The notes under the pieces: generated by a model | Databases searched by the model: none | What the model saw: only the letters and a program-made list of their open reading frames with translations | Told to the model about the DNA's origin: nothing | Translations under genes and position numbers: made by a program | From: Pseudomonas fluorescens | GTDB taxonomy: Bacteria; Pseudomonadota; Gammaproteobacteria; Pseudomonadales; Pseudomonadaceae | Assembly: GCF_902497995.1 (NCBI RefSeq) | Contig: NZ_CABVII010000003.1 | Span: 1 to 64,000, forward strand | Length of the DNA: 64,000 nucleotides | Direction of reading: 5' to 3' | Shown: in pieces, positions 45,996 to 55,348 of the stretch | Layout of the letters: each line of letters starts with the position of its first letter | Position numbering within the stretch: the first letter of the stretch is position 1

Positions 45996-48449
45996 ATGAA
46001 AAAACTAAAACTGGTGATGATCGGCAACGGCATGGCCGGGGTTCGTACCCTGGAAGAACTGCTCAAGCTGAGCAACGAGCTGTACGACATCACGGTCTTC
46101 GGCGCCGAACCCCACACCAACTACAACCGCATCCTGCTGTCGCCGGTACTGGCCGGCGAACAGACGTTCGAAGAGATCGTGCTCAACGACCTGGACTGGT
46201 ACCTGGAAAACAACATCAAGCTGCTGCTCAACCGTAAAGTGGTGGAGATCGACCGGGTCAAGCGCCGGGTCATCGCCGAAGACGGCACCGAGGCTGAATA
46301 CGACCGCCTGCTGATCGCCACCGGCTCGACTCCGTTCATCCTGCCGATCCCCGGCAATACCTTGCAGGGCGTGATCGGCTACCGCGACATTGCCGACACC
46401 CAGGTGATGATCGACACCGCCAAGACCCACAAGCACGCCGTGGTCATCGGCGGCGGCCTGCTCGGCCTGGAAGCGGCGAACGGCCTGATGCTGCGCGGCA
46501 TGCACGTCACCGTGGTGCACATCGGCGAATGGCTGCTGGAACGGCAACTGGACAAGACCAGCGGCGAACTGCTGCAAACTGCCCTTGAAGGTCGCGGCCT
46601 GCACTTTCGCCTGCGGGAACAGACCCAGGCCCTGCACGACGCCGGCAATGGCCGGGTCGGCTCGGTCGAGTTCAAGAACGGCGACATTATCCCCGCCGAC
46701 CTGGTGGTGATGGCCGCCGGCATACGCCCGAGCACCGAACTGGCGGAAAAAGCCGGCATCCCCTGCAACCGCGGGATCCTGGTCAACGACACGATGCAAA
46801 CCTACGACCCGCGGGTCTACGCCATCGGCGAATGCGCCAGCCACCGTGGCACCGCCTACGGCCTGGTGGCGCCGCTGTTCGAACAGGCCAAGGTCTGCGC
46901 CAACCACCTGGCCCAGCTGGGCTTTGCCACTTACAAGGGTTCGGTGACCTCGACCAAATTGAAAGTCACCGGCATCGACCTGTTTTCCGCCGGCGACTTC
47001 ATGGGCGGCGAAGGCACCGAGACCATCACCCTCTCCGACCCGATCGGCGGGGTCTACAAAAAGCTGGTGATCAAGGATGACGTGCTGGTCGGCGCCTGCC
47101 TGTACGGCGATACGGCAGATGGCGGTTGGTATTTCCGGCAAATCCGTGAGAACCACGCCATCGGAGAGATCCGTGATCACCTGATGTTCGGTGAAAACGC
47201 ACTCGGCGACGTAGGACATCAGGGCCAGGATAAAGCCATGAGCATGGCCGACACTGCCGAAGTCTGCGGTTGCAACGGCGTATGCAAAGGCACCATCGTC
47301 AAGGCGATTCAGGAGCATGGCCTGTTCAGCGTCGACGACGTCAAGAAGCACACCAAGGCCGCCAGCTCCTGCGGCTCCTGCGCCGGCCTGGTGGAACAGA
47401 TCCTGATCAACACCGTGGGCGGCGCCGCCGACGTCAAACCAAAAAGCGAAAAAGCCATCTGCGGCTGCAGCGACCTCAATCACGGGCAAATCCGGCAGGC
47501 CATCCGCGAGCAGCATTTGCTGACCATTGCCGGCACCCTGAGCTACCTGAACTGGCGCACCCCGAACGGCTGCGCCACCTGCCGTCCGGCGCTCAACTAC
47601 TACCTGATTTCCACGTGGCCGGGCGAAGCCAAGGACGATCCGCAATCGCGCCTGATCAACGAACGGGCTCACGCCAACATTCAGAAAGACGGCACTTACT
47701 CTGTGGTCCCGCGGATGTGGGGCGGCGTGACCAACCCCTCGGAACTGCGGCGCATCGCCGACGTGGCCGACAAGTACAACGTACCGATGGTCAAGGTCAC
47801 CGGTGGCCAGCGCATCGACTTGCTGGGGATCAAGAAGCAGGACCTGCCGGGGGTCTGGAAGGATCTCGACATGCCGTCCGGCCACGCCTACGGCAAATCC
47901 ATCCGCACCGTGAAAACCTGCGTCGGCAGCGAGTTCTGCCGCTTCGGCACCCAGAACTCGACGCAACTGGGGATCGAGCTGGAGCATGACCTGTTCAACA
48001 TGTGGTCACCGCACAAGGTGAAGCTGGCTGTCTCCGGTTGCCCACGCAATTGCTCGGAAGCAGGCATCAAGGACGTCGGAATTATCGGCGTGGATTCCGG
48101 TTGGGAGATGTACATCGGCGGCAACGGCGGGATCAAAACCGAAGTCGCCGAGTTCTTCGTCAAGCTCAAGACCGCCGAAGAAGTGCGCGAGTACAACGGC
48201 GCCTTCCTGCAGCTCTACCGCGAAGAAGCCTTCTACCTCGAACGCACCGTGCATTACCTGCAACGGGTCGGCATGGAACACATCAAGAAAGCCGTGCTGG
48301 AAGACCCGGAGCGGCGCAAGGCACTCAATGCGCGCCTGCAATTCTCCCTGTCGTTCGAACAGGACCCATGGAAGGAACGCCTGGAGCAACCACTGCTGAA
48401 GAAAGAGTTTGACGTCATCACCGTGAAGAACCTGGAGGTGCTGGCATGA
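45996..48449 (+). CDS. nirB: Assimilatory nitrite reductase (NADH) large subunit
   Basis: NirB (817 aa) reduces nitrite to ammonium. The N-terminus is a FAD/NAD oxidoreductase (KLKLVMIGNGMAGVRTLEE, VVIGGGLLGLEAANGL). A [2Fe-2S] BFD-like region (CGCNGVCKG near 424, then CGSC) follows. The siroheme/[4Fe-4S] cysteines are in CVGSEFCRFG near 645 and CPRNCSEA near 682. The chosen ATG (after GGAGAACCTG) avoids a longer frame that begins inside the leader. It overlaps nirD by ATGA. Confidence 0.97.
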   Translation: MKKLKLVMIGNGMAGVRTLEELLKLSNELYDITVFGAEPHTNYNRILLSPVLAGEQTFEEIVLNDLDWYLENNIKLLLNRKVVEIDRVKRRVIAEDGTEAEYDRLLIATGSTPFILPIPGNTLQGVIGYRDIADTQVMIDTAKTHKHAVVIGGGLLGLEAANGLMLRGMHVTVVHIGEWLLERQLDKTSGELLQTALEGRGLHFRLREQTQALHDAGNGRVGSVEFKNGDIIPADLVVMAAGIRPSTELAEKAGIPCNRGILVNDTMQTYDPRVYAIGECASHRGTAYGLVAPLFEQAKVCANHLAQLGFATYKGSVTSTKLKVTGIDLFSAGDFMGGEGTETITLSDPIGGVYKKLVIKDDVLVGACLYGDTADGGWYFRQIRENHAIGEIRDHLMFGENALGDVGHQGQDKAMSMADTAEVCGCNGVCKGTIVKAIQEHGLFSVDDVKKHTKAASSCGSCAGLVEQILINTVGGAADVKPKSEKAICGCSDLNHGQIRQAIREQHLLTIAGTLSYLNWRTPNGCATCRPALNYYLISTWPGEAKDDPQSRLINERAHANIQKDGTYSVVPRMWGGVTNPSELRRIADVADKYNVPMVKVTGGQRIDLLGIKKQDLPGVWKDLDMPSGHAYGKSIRTVKTCVGSEFCRFGTQNSTQLGIELEHDLFNMWSPHKVKLAVSGCPRNCSEAGIKDVGIIGVDSGWEMYIGGNGGIKTEVAEFFVKLKTAEEVREYNGAFLQLYREEAFYLERTVHYLQRVGMEHIKKAVLEDPERRKALNARLQFSLSFEQDPWKERLEQPLLKKEFDVITVKNLEVLA

Positions 48450-48763
48450 CCTGGCTCGATATCTGCGCACTGGAAGAAATCAATGCCCTGGGTTCGCGGA
48501 TCATCGCCGGCCCGAAAGGCGACATCGCGATTTTTCGTACCAGCGACGATGAAGTGTTCGCCCTCGACGACCGCTGCCCGCACAAGGGCGGTCCGCTGTC
48601 CCAAGGCTTGATCTATGGCAAACGCGTCGCCTGCCCGCTGCACAACTGGCAGATCGATCTGGAAACCGGCGAAGCCCAGGCGCCGGACATCGGTTGCGCT
48701 CACCACCATGCGGCCCGGGTCGAAAATGGCCGGGTGCTGCTGTCCCTGCGGGAAGCAAGCTAA
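48446..48763 (+). CDS. nirD: Nitrite reductase small subunit (Rieske)
   Basis: NirD (105 aa) is a Rieske-type partner of NirB. The motifs CPHKGGPLSQG and CPLHNWQID match the Rieske fold. Overlaps nirB (ATGA) and nasC (TAATG), so the three are tightly coupled. Confidence 0.96.
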   Translation: MTWLDICALEEINALGSRIIAGPKGDIAIFRTSDDEVFALDDRCPHKGGPLSQGLIYGKRVACPLHNWQIDLETGEAQAPDIGCAHHHAARVENGRVLLSLREAS

Positions 48764-51480
48764 TGAACCATCAGATCACCGCTTCCACCTGCTGCTACTG
48801 CGGCGTCGGCTGCGGCGTACTGATCGAGCATGACGGCGAGCGCATCCTCGGCGTCAGCGGCGATCCGGCCCATCCGGCCAACTTCGGCAAGTTGTGCAGC
48901 AAGGGCTCGACCCTGCACCTGACCGGCGACGTGGCGGCTCGGGCGTTGTACCCCGAACTGCGCCTCGGCAAAGGCCTGGCCCGCAGCCGCACGGATTGGG
49001 ACACCGCCCTCGATCACGCCGCCAGCGTCTTCGCCCAAACCATTGCCGAACACGGCCCTGACAGCGTGGCGTTCTACATTTCCGGGCAATTGCTGACCGA
49101 GGATTACTACAGCTTCAACAAGCTGGCGCGCGCGCTGGTGGGCACCAACAACATCGATAGCAATTCACGGTTGTGCATGTCTTCGGCGGTGGTTGGCTAC
49201 AAGCGCAGCCTGGGTGCCGACGCTCCGCCCTGCAGCTACGAAGACCTGGAATTGAGCGACTGCGTGATGATCGTCGGCAGCAACATGGCCTACGCGCATC
49301 CGGTGCTGTTTCGGCGCCTGGAAGAAGCCAAATCCCGCCGGCCGCAGATGAAAGTCATCGTCATCGACCCCCGTCGTACCGACACCTGCGACCTGGCTGA
49401 CCTGCACCTGGCGATTCTTCCGGGTACCGACGTCGCCTTGTTCCATGGGATTTTGCACCTTTTGCTGTGGGAAGACTGGATCGACCGCGATTTCATCAAG
49501 GCGCACACCCAAGGCTTGGCCGAGTTGAAGAACCTGGTGCGTGATTACACGCCGCAAATGGTCTCGCAGCTGTGCGGGATCAGCGTTGAGCAACTGCAGC
49601 AATGTGCCGAATGGGTCGGGACTTCGCCGAGTTTCCTGTCGCTGTGGTGCATGGGGCTGAACCAGTCCACCGCCGGCAGCGCCAAGAACAGCGCACTGAT
49701 CAATCTGCACCTGGCCACCGGGCAAATCGGCCGCCCCGGCGCCGGCCCCTTCTCGCTGACCGGTCAGCCCAATGCCATGGGCGGCCGGGAAACCGGCAGC
49801 CTGTCGAACCTGCTGCCAGGTCATCGCGAAGCCGGCAATGCCGAGCATCGCGCGCAAGTGGCGGCTTACTGGGGTGTCGAGCAACTCCCGCAAACCACCG
49901 GCCTGACCGCCATCGAACTGTTCGAACAGGTGCGTAGCGGCAAGGTCAAGGCGCTGTGGATCGCCTGCACCAACCCCGCGCAATCCATGCCGGATCAGAG
50001 CGCCGTGCGCGCGGCACTGCAAGCCTGTCCATTCGTGGTCCTGCAGGAAGCCTTCCGCACCACCGAGACCGCCGCGTTCGCCGACCTGCTGCTGCCTGCC
50101 GCCAGCTGGGGTGAAAAAGAGGGCACTGTGACCAATTCCGAGCGGCGTATTTCCCACGTCCGGCAGGCGATCGTCGCACCCGGTGAGACCCGTTCCGACT
50201 GGGCGATCACCGTGGATTTCGCACAACGCCTGGAAAAACATCTGCGTCCAGGGCTTGCCAGTCTGTTTGCGTTTGAAACACCGGCGCAGATTTTCGACGA
50301 GTACAAGCAACTGACTCGCGGCCGCGACCTGGACCTGTCAGGCATCAGCCATGCGCTGATCGACCGTCTCGGCCCACAGCAATGGCCCTTCCCCGAGGGC
50401 GCCAGCGAAGGCACGGCGCGGTTGTACCTGGACGGCGTTTTCCCGACCGCCAGCGGACGCGCGCAGTTTGTCGCCGATCCATATCGCGCCGCCAAGGAAC
50501 AACGCGACGCGCGTTTCCCGCTGACCCTGATCACCGGCCGTCTGCGCGATCAATGGCACGGCATGAGCCGCACCGGCACCGCCGCCCAGCTGTTCGGTCA
50601 CGTCAGCGAAGCCGTGTTGAGCCTGCACCCGGACGAACTGCGCCGCCATCGCCTGCAACCGGGAGACCTGATCAGCCTGAAAAGTCGCCGGGGCGCGGTG
50701 ATCGTGCCCGTCGACAGCGATGACAGTGTGCGGCCCGGCCAGGCGTTTCTGCCGATGCATTGGGGCGACCGTTTCCTCAAGGGCGGCGTGAATGCGCTGA
50801 CCCAACCGGCGTTCGATCCCTTGTCGAAACAACCGGAACTCAAGCACAGCGGCGTGCGCCTTGAACCTGTGAGCCTGCCGTGGCAGCTGTTCGCCCTCAT
50901 CGAGGGCAATGTTCAACAGCATTTTGAGACGCTACGACCGCTCTGTGAGGCGTTTTCCTACGTCAGCCTGAGCATCGCTGGCCGTGAACGCCCGGCGCTG
51001 CTCATACGCGCTGCCAGCGCCGTCGCGCCAGACCCGCAGTTGTTGCGTGAGATCGATCAATGCCTGGGCCTCAACGACGGCCCGGTATTGGCCTACGACG
51101 ATCCTCGGCGCTCCATCGGCAAACGGGTGCGGATCGAGAACGGCCGGATCACCGCGATTCGCCTGGCCGGCGAAACCCTCGCCCAGCACTGGCTGCAGAC
51201 CCTGTGGCTGGAAGGTCGCGCCGACGAACAACTGCGGCGCTGGTTGCTCGCGCCCCTGAGCGCAGCACCAGGCCAGGCCAATGCCTCGACCGCGGGTAGC
51301 AAAACCCTGTGCAACTGCATGAACGTCAGCCAAGGCGCGGTCTGTGCCGGCATCGGTCGAGGCCTGGACTTGCAGGGTCTGAAACAAGAATTGGGCTGCG
51401 GCACGCAATGCGGCTCCTGTGTCCCGGAAATCAAGCGTTTGCTGGCCGCCACTGCGCAGCCGATCGCCGTTGTCTCGTGA
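48763..51480 (+). CDS. nasC: Assimilatory nitrate reductase catalytic subunit
   Basis: A 905-residue molybdopterin (bis-MGD) enzyme that reduces nitrate to nitrite in the cytoplasm. The N-terminal [4Fe-4S] motif is CCYCGVGCGVLIE … KLCSKGS; molybdopterin motifs such as SNSRLCMSSAVVGYK and NAMGGRETG follow. A C-terminal BFD-like [2Fe-2S] domain (CNCMNVSQGAVC … CGTQCGSCVPEIK) is an electron entry site. The start is the ATG in TAATG overlapping nirD; an upstream frame inside nirD was rejected. Named nasC as in P. aeruginosa; nasA in Klebsiella. Confidence 0.95.
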   Translation: MNHQITASTCCYCGVGCGVLIEHDGERILGVSGDPAHPANFGKLCSKGSTLHLTGDVAARALYPELRLGKGLARSRTDWDTALDHAASVFAQTIAEHGPDSVAFYISGQLLTEDYYSFNKLARALVGTNNIDSNSRLCMSSAVVGYKRSLGADAPPCSYEDLELSDCVMIVGSNMAYAHPVLFRRLEEAKSRRPQMKVIVIDPRRTDTCDLADLHLAILPGTDVALFHGILHLLLWEDWIDRDFIKAHTQGLAELKNLVRDYTPQMVSQLCGISVEQLQQCAEWVGTSPSFLSLWCMGLNQSTAGSAKNSALINLHLATGQIGRPGAGPFSLTGQPNAMGGRETGSLSNLLPGHREAGNAEHRAQVAAYWGVEQLPQTTGLTAIELFEQVRSGKVKALWIACTNPAQSMPDQSAVRAALQACPFVVLQEAFRTTETAAFADLLLPAASWGEKEGTVTNSERRISHVRQAIVAPGETRSDWAITVDFAQRLEKHLRPGLASLFAFETPAQIFDEYKQLTRGRDLDLSGISHALIDRLGPQQWPFPEGASEGTARLYLDGVFPTASGRAQFVADPYRAAKEQRDARFPLTLITGRLRDQWHGMSRTGTAAQLFGHVSEAVLSLHPDELRRHRLQPGDLISLKSRRGAVIVPVDSDDSVRPGQAFLPMHWGDRFLKGGVNALTQPAFDPLSKQPELKHSGVRLEPVSLPWQLFALIEGNVQQHFETLRPLCEAFSYVSLSIAGRERPALLIRAASAVAPDPQLLREIDQCLGLNDGPVLAYDDPRRSIGKRVRIENGRITAIRLAGETLAQHWLQTLWLEGRADEQLRRWLLAPLSAAPGQANASTAGSKTLCNCMNVSQGAVCAGIGRGLDLQGLKQELGCGTQCGSCVPEIKRLLAATAQPIAVVS

Positions 51481-51491
51481 GGAAAAACACT

Positions 51492-52304
51492 ATGAGCGCA
51501 AAAGTCTGGCTGGTGGGTGCGGGTCCTGGCGACCCGGAATTGCTGACCCTGAAGGCGGTACGGGCACTGCGGGAAGCCGATGTGGTGCTGATCGATGATC
51601 TGGTCAATGCCGCGGTGCTGGAGCATTGCCCCCAGGCGCGGATCATTCCCGTGGGCAAGCGCGGCGGCTGTCGCTCCACGCCCCAGGCGTTCATCCATCG
51701 CCTGATGCTGCGTTATGCCCGCCAGGGTAAATGCGTGGTGCGGCTCAAGGGTGGCGATCCGTGCATTTTTGGCCGGGGCGGTGAAGAGGCACAGTGGTTA
51801 CGTGAACGTGGCGTCGAGGCCGAGCTGGTCAATGGCATCACTGCCGGGCTTGCCGGTGCGACGCAATGCGATATCCCGTTGACCCTGCGCGGCGTTGCGC
51901 GCGGCGTGACGCTGGTCACTGCCCACACCCAGGATGGCAGCAGCCTGAACTGGCAAGCCCTGGCCCAGGGCGGCACGACGCTGGTGATCTACATGGGAGT
52001 GGCGAAGCTGAGCGAGATCCGCGAGCAGCTGCTGGCCGGCGGAATGGCGGCGGATATGCCGGTGGCGATGATTGAAAACGCTTCACTGCCACATCAGCGG
52101 GAATGTCGCAGTGACCTGACGGCGATGGAGGAAGATGCCTGCGCCTTTGAGTTGAAGAGCCCGGCCATTCTGGTCATCGGCGCTGTGGCAGCATGCTCTC
52201 CCAGTAGGAGCGAGCTTGCTCGCGATGAACCTGAGAACATCGCGGGGTGTCAGGCTGGCAGCGTTATCGTTGACGACCATCGTCGGAACGCCGCCCAGAG
52301 CTAG
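51492..52304 (+). CDS. cobA: Uroporphyrinogen-III C-methyltransferase with REP-encoded tail
   Basis: CobA/SUMT makes precorrin-2 for siroheme, needed by NirB. The 270 residues include VWLVGAGPGDPELLTLKA, VRLKGGDPCIFGRGGEE and ITAGLAGATQCDIPLTLRG. The fold should end at about AILVIGAVAACS. From 52203 the frame runs into a REP element, which supplies the last 30-odd residues (SRSELARDEPENIAG…RRNAAQS) and the stop codon. It is last in the nirBD-nasC operon, eleven bases after nasC. Confidence 0.92.
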   Translation: MSAKVWLVGAGPGDPELLTLKAVRALREADVVLIDDLVNAAVLEHCPQARIIPVGKRGGCRSTPQAFIHRLMLRYARQGKCVVRLKGGDPCIFGRGGEEAQWLRERGVEAELVNGITAGLAGATQCDIPLTLRGVARGVTLVTAHTQDGSSLNWQALAQGGTTLVIYMGVAKLSEIREQLLAGGMAADMPVAMIENASLPHQRECRSDLTAMEEDACAFELKSPAILVIGAVAACSPSRSELARDEPENIAGCQAGSVIVDDHRRNAAQS

Positions 52305-52317
52305 CTCGCTCCTACAA
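52203..52317. repeat. REP pair overlapping the 3' end of cobA
   Basis: AGTAGGAGCGAGCTTGCTCGCG (52203 on) and the inverted copy AGCTAGCTCGCTCCTACAA. The cobA stop codon TAG at 52302-52304 lies inside the second half-site. Confidence 0.8.
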
Positions 52318-52346
52318 GTAACGCCAGAACTCAAATCGCAGACAAA

Positions 52347-52373
52347 GAAAAGCCCGGCCGAAGCCGGGCTTTT
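52347..52373. terminator. Bidirectional terminator between cobA and oprF
   Basis: AAAAGCCCGGC pairs with GCCGGGCTTTT around a CGAA loop, serving both converging transcripts. Confidence 0.92.
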
Positions 52374-52391
52374 CTCAGAGCTGCGAGCTAA

Positions 52392-53426
52392 TTACTTAGC
52401 TTGAGCTTCAACCTGCGCTTCTACGCGACGGTTTACAGCACGGCCAGCGTCAGTAGCGTTGTCGGCAACTGGGCGGGATTCGCCGTAGCCAACAGACTGA
52501 ACGCGGGACGATTCAACACCGTACTGGTTGGTCAGAACTTGCTTGACGGCGTTTGCACGACGCTCGGACAGTTTCTGGTTGTAAGCGTCAGGACCGACGG
52601 AGTCAGTGTGACCTTCAACAGTGGTGCTGGTGGATGGGTACTGCTTCATGAAGTCAGCGAGGTTTTTGATGTCGCCGTAGCTGTTAGGCTTGACTACCGA
52701 CTTGTCGAAGTCGAACTTCACGTCCAGCTCAACACGAACAACTTCAGCAACTGCCGGGCAGCCATCAGCGTCAACGGTTACGTTGGCTGGGGTATCCGGG
52801 CACTTGTCGACGTTGTCGCACACGCCATCGTTGTCGCTGTCGGAGCAGACTTCAGCCGGTGCTGGAACTGGAGCAGCGGCAGGCTTGGAGCCGCCACCGA
52901 AGTTCACACCGATACCGACGCTAGGAGCCCACTCGGTGTTGCCCTGGTCGATGTTGTACTGAGCTTCAACGCCGGCACGGGCGTAGAAGTTGTCGGTGAA
53001 GTACAGCTTGGCGCCGCCACCAACGTTGGCGAAGGTGGAACGGTCACGACCGTTCGAACCGTTCTGGTCGATACTCTGGTCGGAGAAACCGGCTGAGACG
53101 TAAGGACGCAGCATGTCGCCTGGGTTGTTGAAGTGGTACAGAGCATCCAGAGCGGTGTTGGCGCCCTTGATGTTCTGGCCGGAATCGGAACGCACGTTGT
53201 GCACTTCGTCGTAGCCCAGACGCAGTTCAACGTCGTCGGTCAGGAAGTAACCAACCGAACCACCGAACAGATTGCCGTCGTTTTTGAAGTTGCGAGTGCT
53301 GTCAAAGTACTCTTTTTTTGCGAAGCCTTCGATTTCAACTGCGCCTTGGCCTTGTGCCAGTGCGCCGAACGAAGTAGCGGCAATCAAAGAACCAATGGCC
53401 AAGCCCAAGGTGTTTTTCAGTTTCAT
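52392..53426 (-). CDS. oprF: Major outer-membrane porin OprF
   Basis: OprF (344 aa), a structural porin of Pseudomonas. Signal peptide MKLKNTLGLAIGSLIAATSF + GALA; eight-stranded N-terminal barrel; Pro/Ala linker; CSDSDNDGVCDNVDKCPDTP cysteine hinge; C-terminal OmpA domain (VEGHTDSVGPDAYNQKLSER) that binds peptidoglycan. The downstream neighbour of sigX; SigX-dependent transcription is known in this genus. Confidence 0.98.
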   Translation of the reverse strand: MKLKNTLGLAIGSLIAATSFGALAQGQGAVEIEGFAKKEYFDSTRNFKNDGNLFGGSVGYFLTDDVELRLGYDEVHNVRSDSGQNIKGANTALDALYHFNNPGDMLRPYVSAGFSDQSIDQNGSNGRDRSTFANVGGGAKLYFTDNFYARAGVEAQYNIDQGNTEWAPSVGIGVNFGGGSKPAAAPVPAPAEVCSDSDNDGVCDNVDKCPDTPANVTVDADGCPAVAEVVRVELDVKFDFDKSVVKPNSYGDIKNLADFMKQYPSTSTTVEGHTDSVGPDAYNQKLSERRANAVKQVLTNQYGVESSRVQSVGYGESRPVADNATDAGRAVNRRVEAQVEAQAK

Positions 53427-53533
53427 CCGTTAAATCCCCATCTGGTGATTGTGAAGCAGTCCCGCAAACCGGGGGACAACTCGGCGGCAAGTCTATCAGA
53501 ACTTGCCTACACGTAAGAGATATTTGCGCTGAA

Positions 53534-54124
53534 CTAAGTTTCAGCAACGCCTGCAAATTTCTCACGCAATTTGTCTAGAGCACGTTTGTAACGCATTTTT
53601 GTCGCACTCAAACCCATGTGCATGATGTCTGCGATCTCCTGAAATTCCAGCTCTGCGACAAATCGTAGCACCAGGATTTCACGGTCGATCGGGTTCACAT
53701 ACACCAACCAGCGATCGAGTCCGCCCTTCTCCTCGGGATTCGGCGCCTTCTCTTCAGACGCTTCCTCGAGGGGGTCCAGACTCAACGCGTCCATCAAGCG
53801 ACGCTTTCGCCTTTCTTTCCGATACTGCGTGATGCATTCGTTGTACGTGATGCTATAAAGCCATGTCTTGAACTTGGATTTGCCCTCGAAGTTCTTCAGG
53901 CCATACAACACCTTCAGCATCACTTCCTGACAGACATCATCTGCATCGCGATCGTTCCCAAGATACCGTGCACAGACGTTAAATAATGTTCGCTGGTAAC
54001 GCCGCATCAGTTCTTCATAGGCGCGCGTTACGTGAAACAGCTCGGTATGCGAGCGCGCGACCAACTCCTCATCAGAGAGCTCGCGGGGGTCGTAGCGCGT
54101 GGAGAGCGATTGAGCTTTATTCAA
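53534..54124 (-). CDS. sigX: ECF sigma factor SigX
   Basis: SigX (196 aa) is an extracytoplasmic-function sigma factor that drives oprF and envelope genes. Region 2 (ARYLGNDRDADDVCQEVMLKVLYGL) and region 4 (FQEIADIMHMGLSATKMRYKRALDKLR) are clear. The start appears to be a TTG giving MNKAQSLSTRYDPRELSDEE, which matches the Pseudomonas family N-terminus. No anti-sigma factor gene is adjacent, but cmpX lies just upstream. Confidence 0.97.
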   Translation of the reverse strand: MNKAQSLSTRYDPRELSDEELVARSHTELFHVTRAYEELMRRYQRTLFNVCARYLGNDRDADDVCQEVMLKVLYGLKNFEGKSKFKTWLYSITYNECITQYRKERRKRRLMDALSLDPLEEASEEKAPNPEEKGGLDRWLVYVNPIDREILVLRFVAELEFQEIADIMHMGLSATKMRYKRALDKLREKFAGVAET

Positions 54125-54209
54125 AACAAGTCGGGCCGACAGTCAGGTCAATGTCCGCCGCAGCCTTCAGGGCAATTTGCGGCGGCATACATTAGCAGGG
54201 TTTGCCGGG

Positions 54210-55034
54210 TTAGCGGCTACTCACATGCTGCTCCAGGAGGATCCGATTGGAGAAAGAGACCAGCTCACCCTCATCGGTCAGCAATGTGGTTTTAACCGTG
54301 CCGATCTCTTCGATCTGGCCTTCGACCTCGCCAACACGCACTTGTTGCCCAACCTGATACAACTCACGCACATAGATTCCCGCAAGAATCTGACCGGCAA
54401 TTTCCCGGCTTCCCAATCCCATGGCCAGCGCAACCGCCAGACCAACGGTAATCAATACGATCACAATCACATGGTTGAGCAGGTCAGTCTTGACCTCCAA
54501 CTGACTGATTGCGACCGAAATACTGATGATAATCACCAGGCCCTGGGCAATTCGCCCAAGCCCTGCGGCGTAATCCAGCCCTACACCCTCTGCCGCTCCG
54601 CGCACCAGCCCATTGGCCAATTGCGCCAGCAACACACCCACCAACAGCACCAGCGCGGCGCCGAATACTTTCGGCAAATACAACGCAAGCATATCCAGCG
54701 TAGCTGAAACTCGCTCAAGTCCAAGAGATTCTGCGGCCGAAACCAAAAAAATCAGCAGAACGAACCAGTAGACGATCTTCCCGATCAGGGTCGAGATCGG
54801 CACTTGAAGACCGGCCCGGGACAGCAATTTGGTCAGACCGGTGCCGCCCATCAGACGATCGAGTCCCAGCTTGGCGAGCAACTTGGACAACAAAGTGTCC
54901 AAAAGTTTCGCAACGACGAAACCCAACAGCAAAACAACCAGTGCGCCGAACAGGTTCGGGATAAAATTTGCAACCTTGGTCCATAACGCAGTCATTGCAG
55001 TGACGAGGCTCTGAGTCCAGAGATCAAGTTCCAT
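54210..55034 (-). CDS. cmpX: CmpX, small-conductance mechanosensitive-channel-like membrane protein
   Basis: A 274-residue inner-membrane protein with about four to five helices and an MscS-related region (VALAMGLGSREIAGQILAGIYVRELYQVGQQVRVGEVEGQIEEIG). In pseudomonads it is linked to sigX activity and membrane homeostasis. The ATG at 55034 was chosen over a TTG two codons earlier. It follows cfrX with two bases between. Confidence 0.93.
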   Translation of the reverse strand: MELDLWTQSLVTAMTALWTKVANFIPNLFGALVVLLLGFVVAKLLDTLLSKLLAKLGLDRLMGGTGLTKLLSRAGLQVPISTLIGKIVYWFVLLIFLVSAAESLGLERVSATLDMLALYLPKVFGAALVLLVGVLLAQLANGLVRGAAEGVGLDYAAGLGRIAQGLVIIISISVAISQLEVKTDLLNHVIVIVLITVGLAVALAMGLGSREIAGQILAGIYVRELYQVGQQVRVGEVEGQIEEIGTVKTTLLTDEGELVSFSNRILLEQHVSSR

Positions 55035-55036
55035 AT

Positions 55037-55285
55037 TCAATCAGCCTTATCTGCAGTGCGAGCGGTAGGTTTACGGTGACGGGAAACCGGCGAGACATGG
55101 GCCGATCCGTTATTCAGGGCGATCATCAGCGCGGGCAGCCAACGGCCCAGCAGGCCAAACAGATCACCGGCGCCGACCTGGCGGTTGGCGGTTTTCAGTA
55201 CACGGCCAAGGCACGCATCGTCGTCCCGGGTGGACGGTGATGCCCTGAGCATGTCACGCAAAGACTGTTCGAACGGATCGTGCAT
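55037..55285 (-). CDS. cfrX: CfrX (CrfX) small protein
   Basis: An 82-residue protein (MHDPFEQSLRDMLRASPSTRDDDACLG … ALMIALNNGS) with one weak hydrophobic stretch. It belongs to the cmaX-cfrX-cmpX operon of pseudomonads; function unknown. The ATG at 55285 has GAGAGG five bases upstream, better than the GTG six bases earlier. Confidence 0.88.
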   Translation of the reverse strand: MHDPFEQSLRDMLRASPSTRDDDACLGRVLKTANRQVGAGDLFGLLGRWLPALMIALNNGSAHVSPVSRHRKPTARTADKAD

Positions 55286-55348
55286 ACGCACCTCTCGTGA
55301 TGTCTGTGAAAGACGCGATCAAATTTGCCCGGGTCACATGGCGCGCCT

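Noticed and set aside
46005..47987. A 660-codon frame antisense to nirB, and similar long frames antisense to ligA, aldehyde dehydrogenase and xdhB
   Set aside because: All overlap well-supported conserved genes and translate to His/Val/Arg/Gln-rich sequence typical of antisense shadows.
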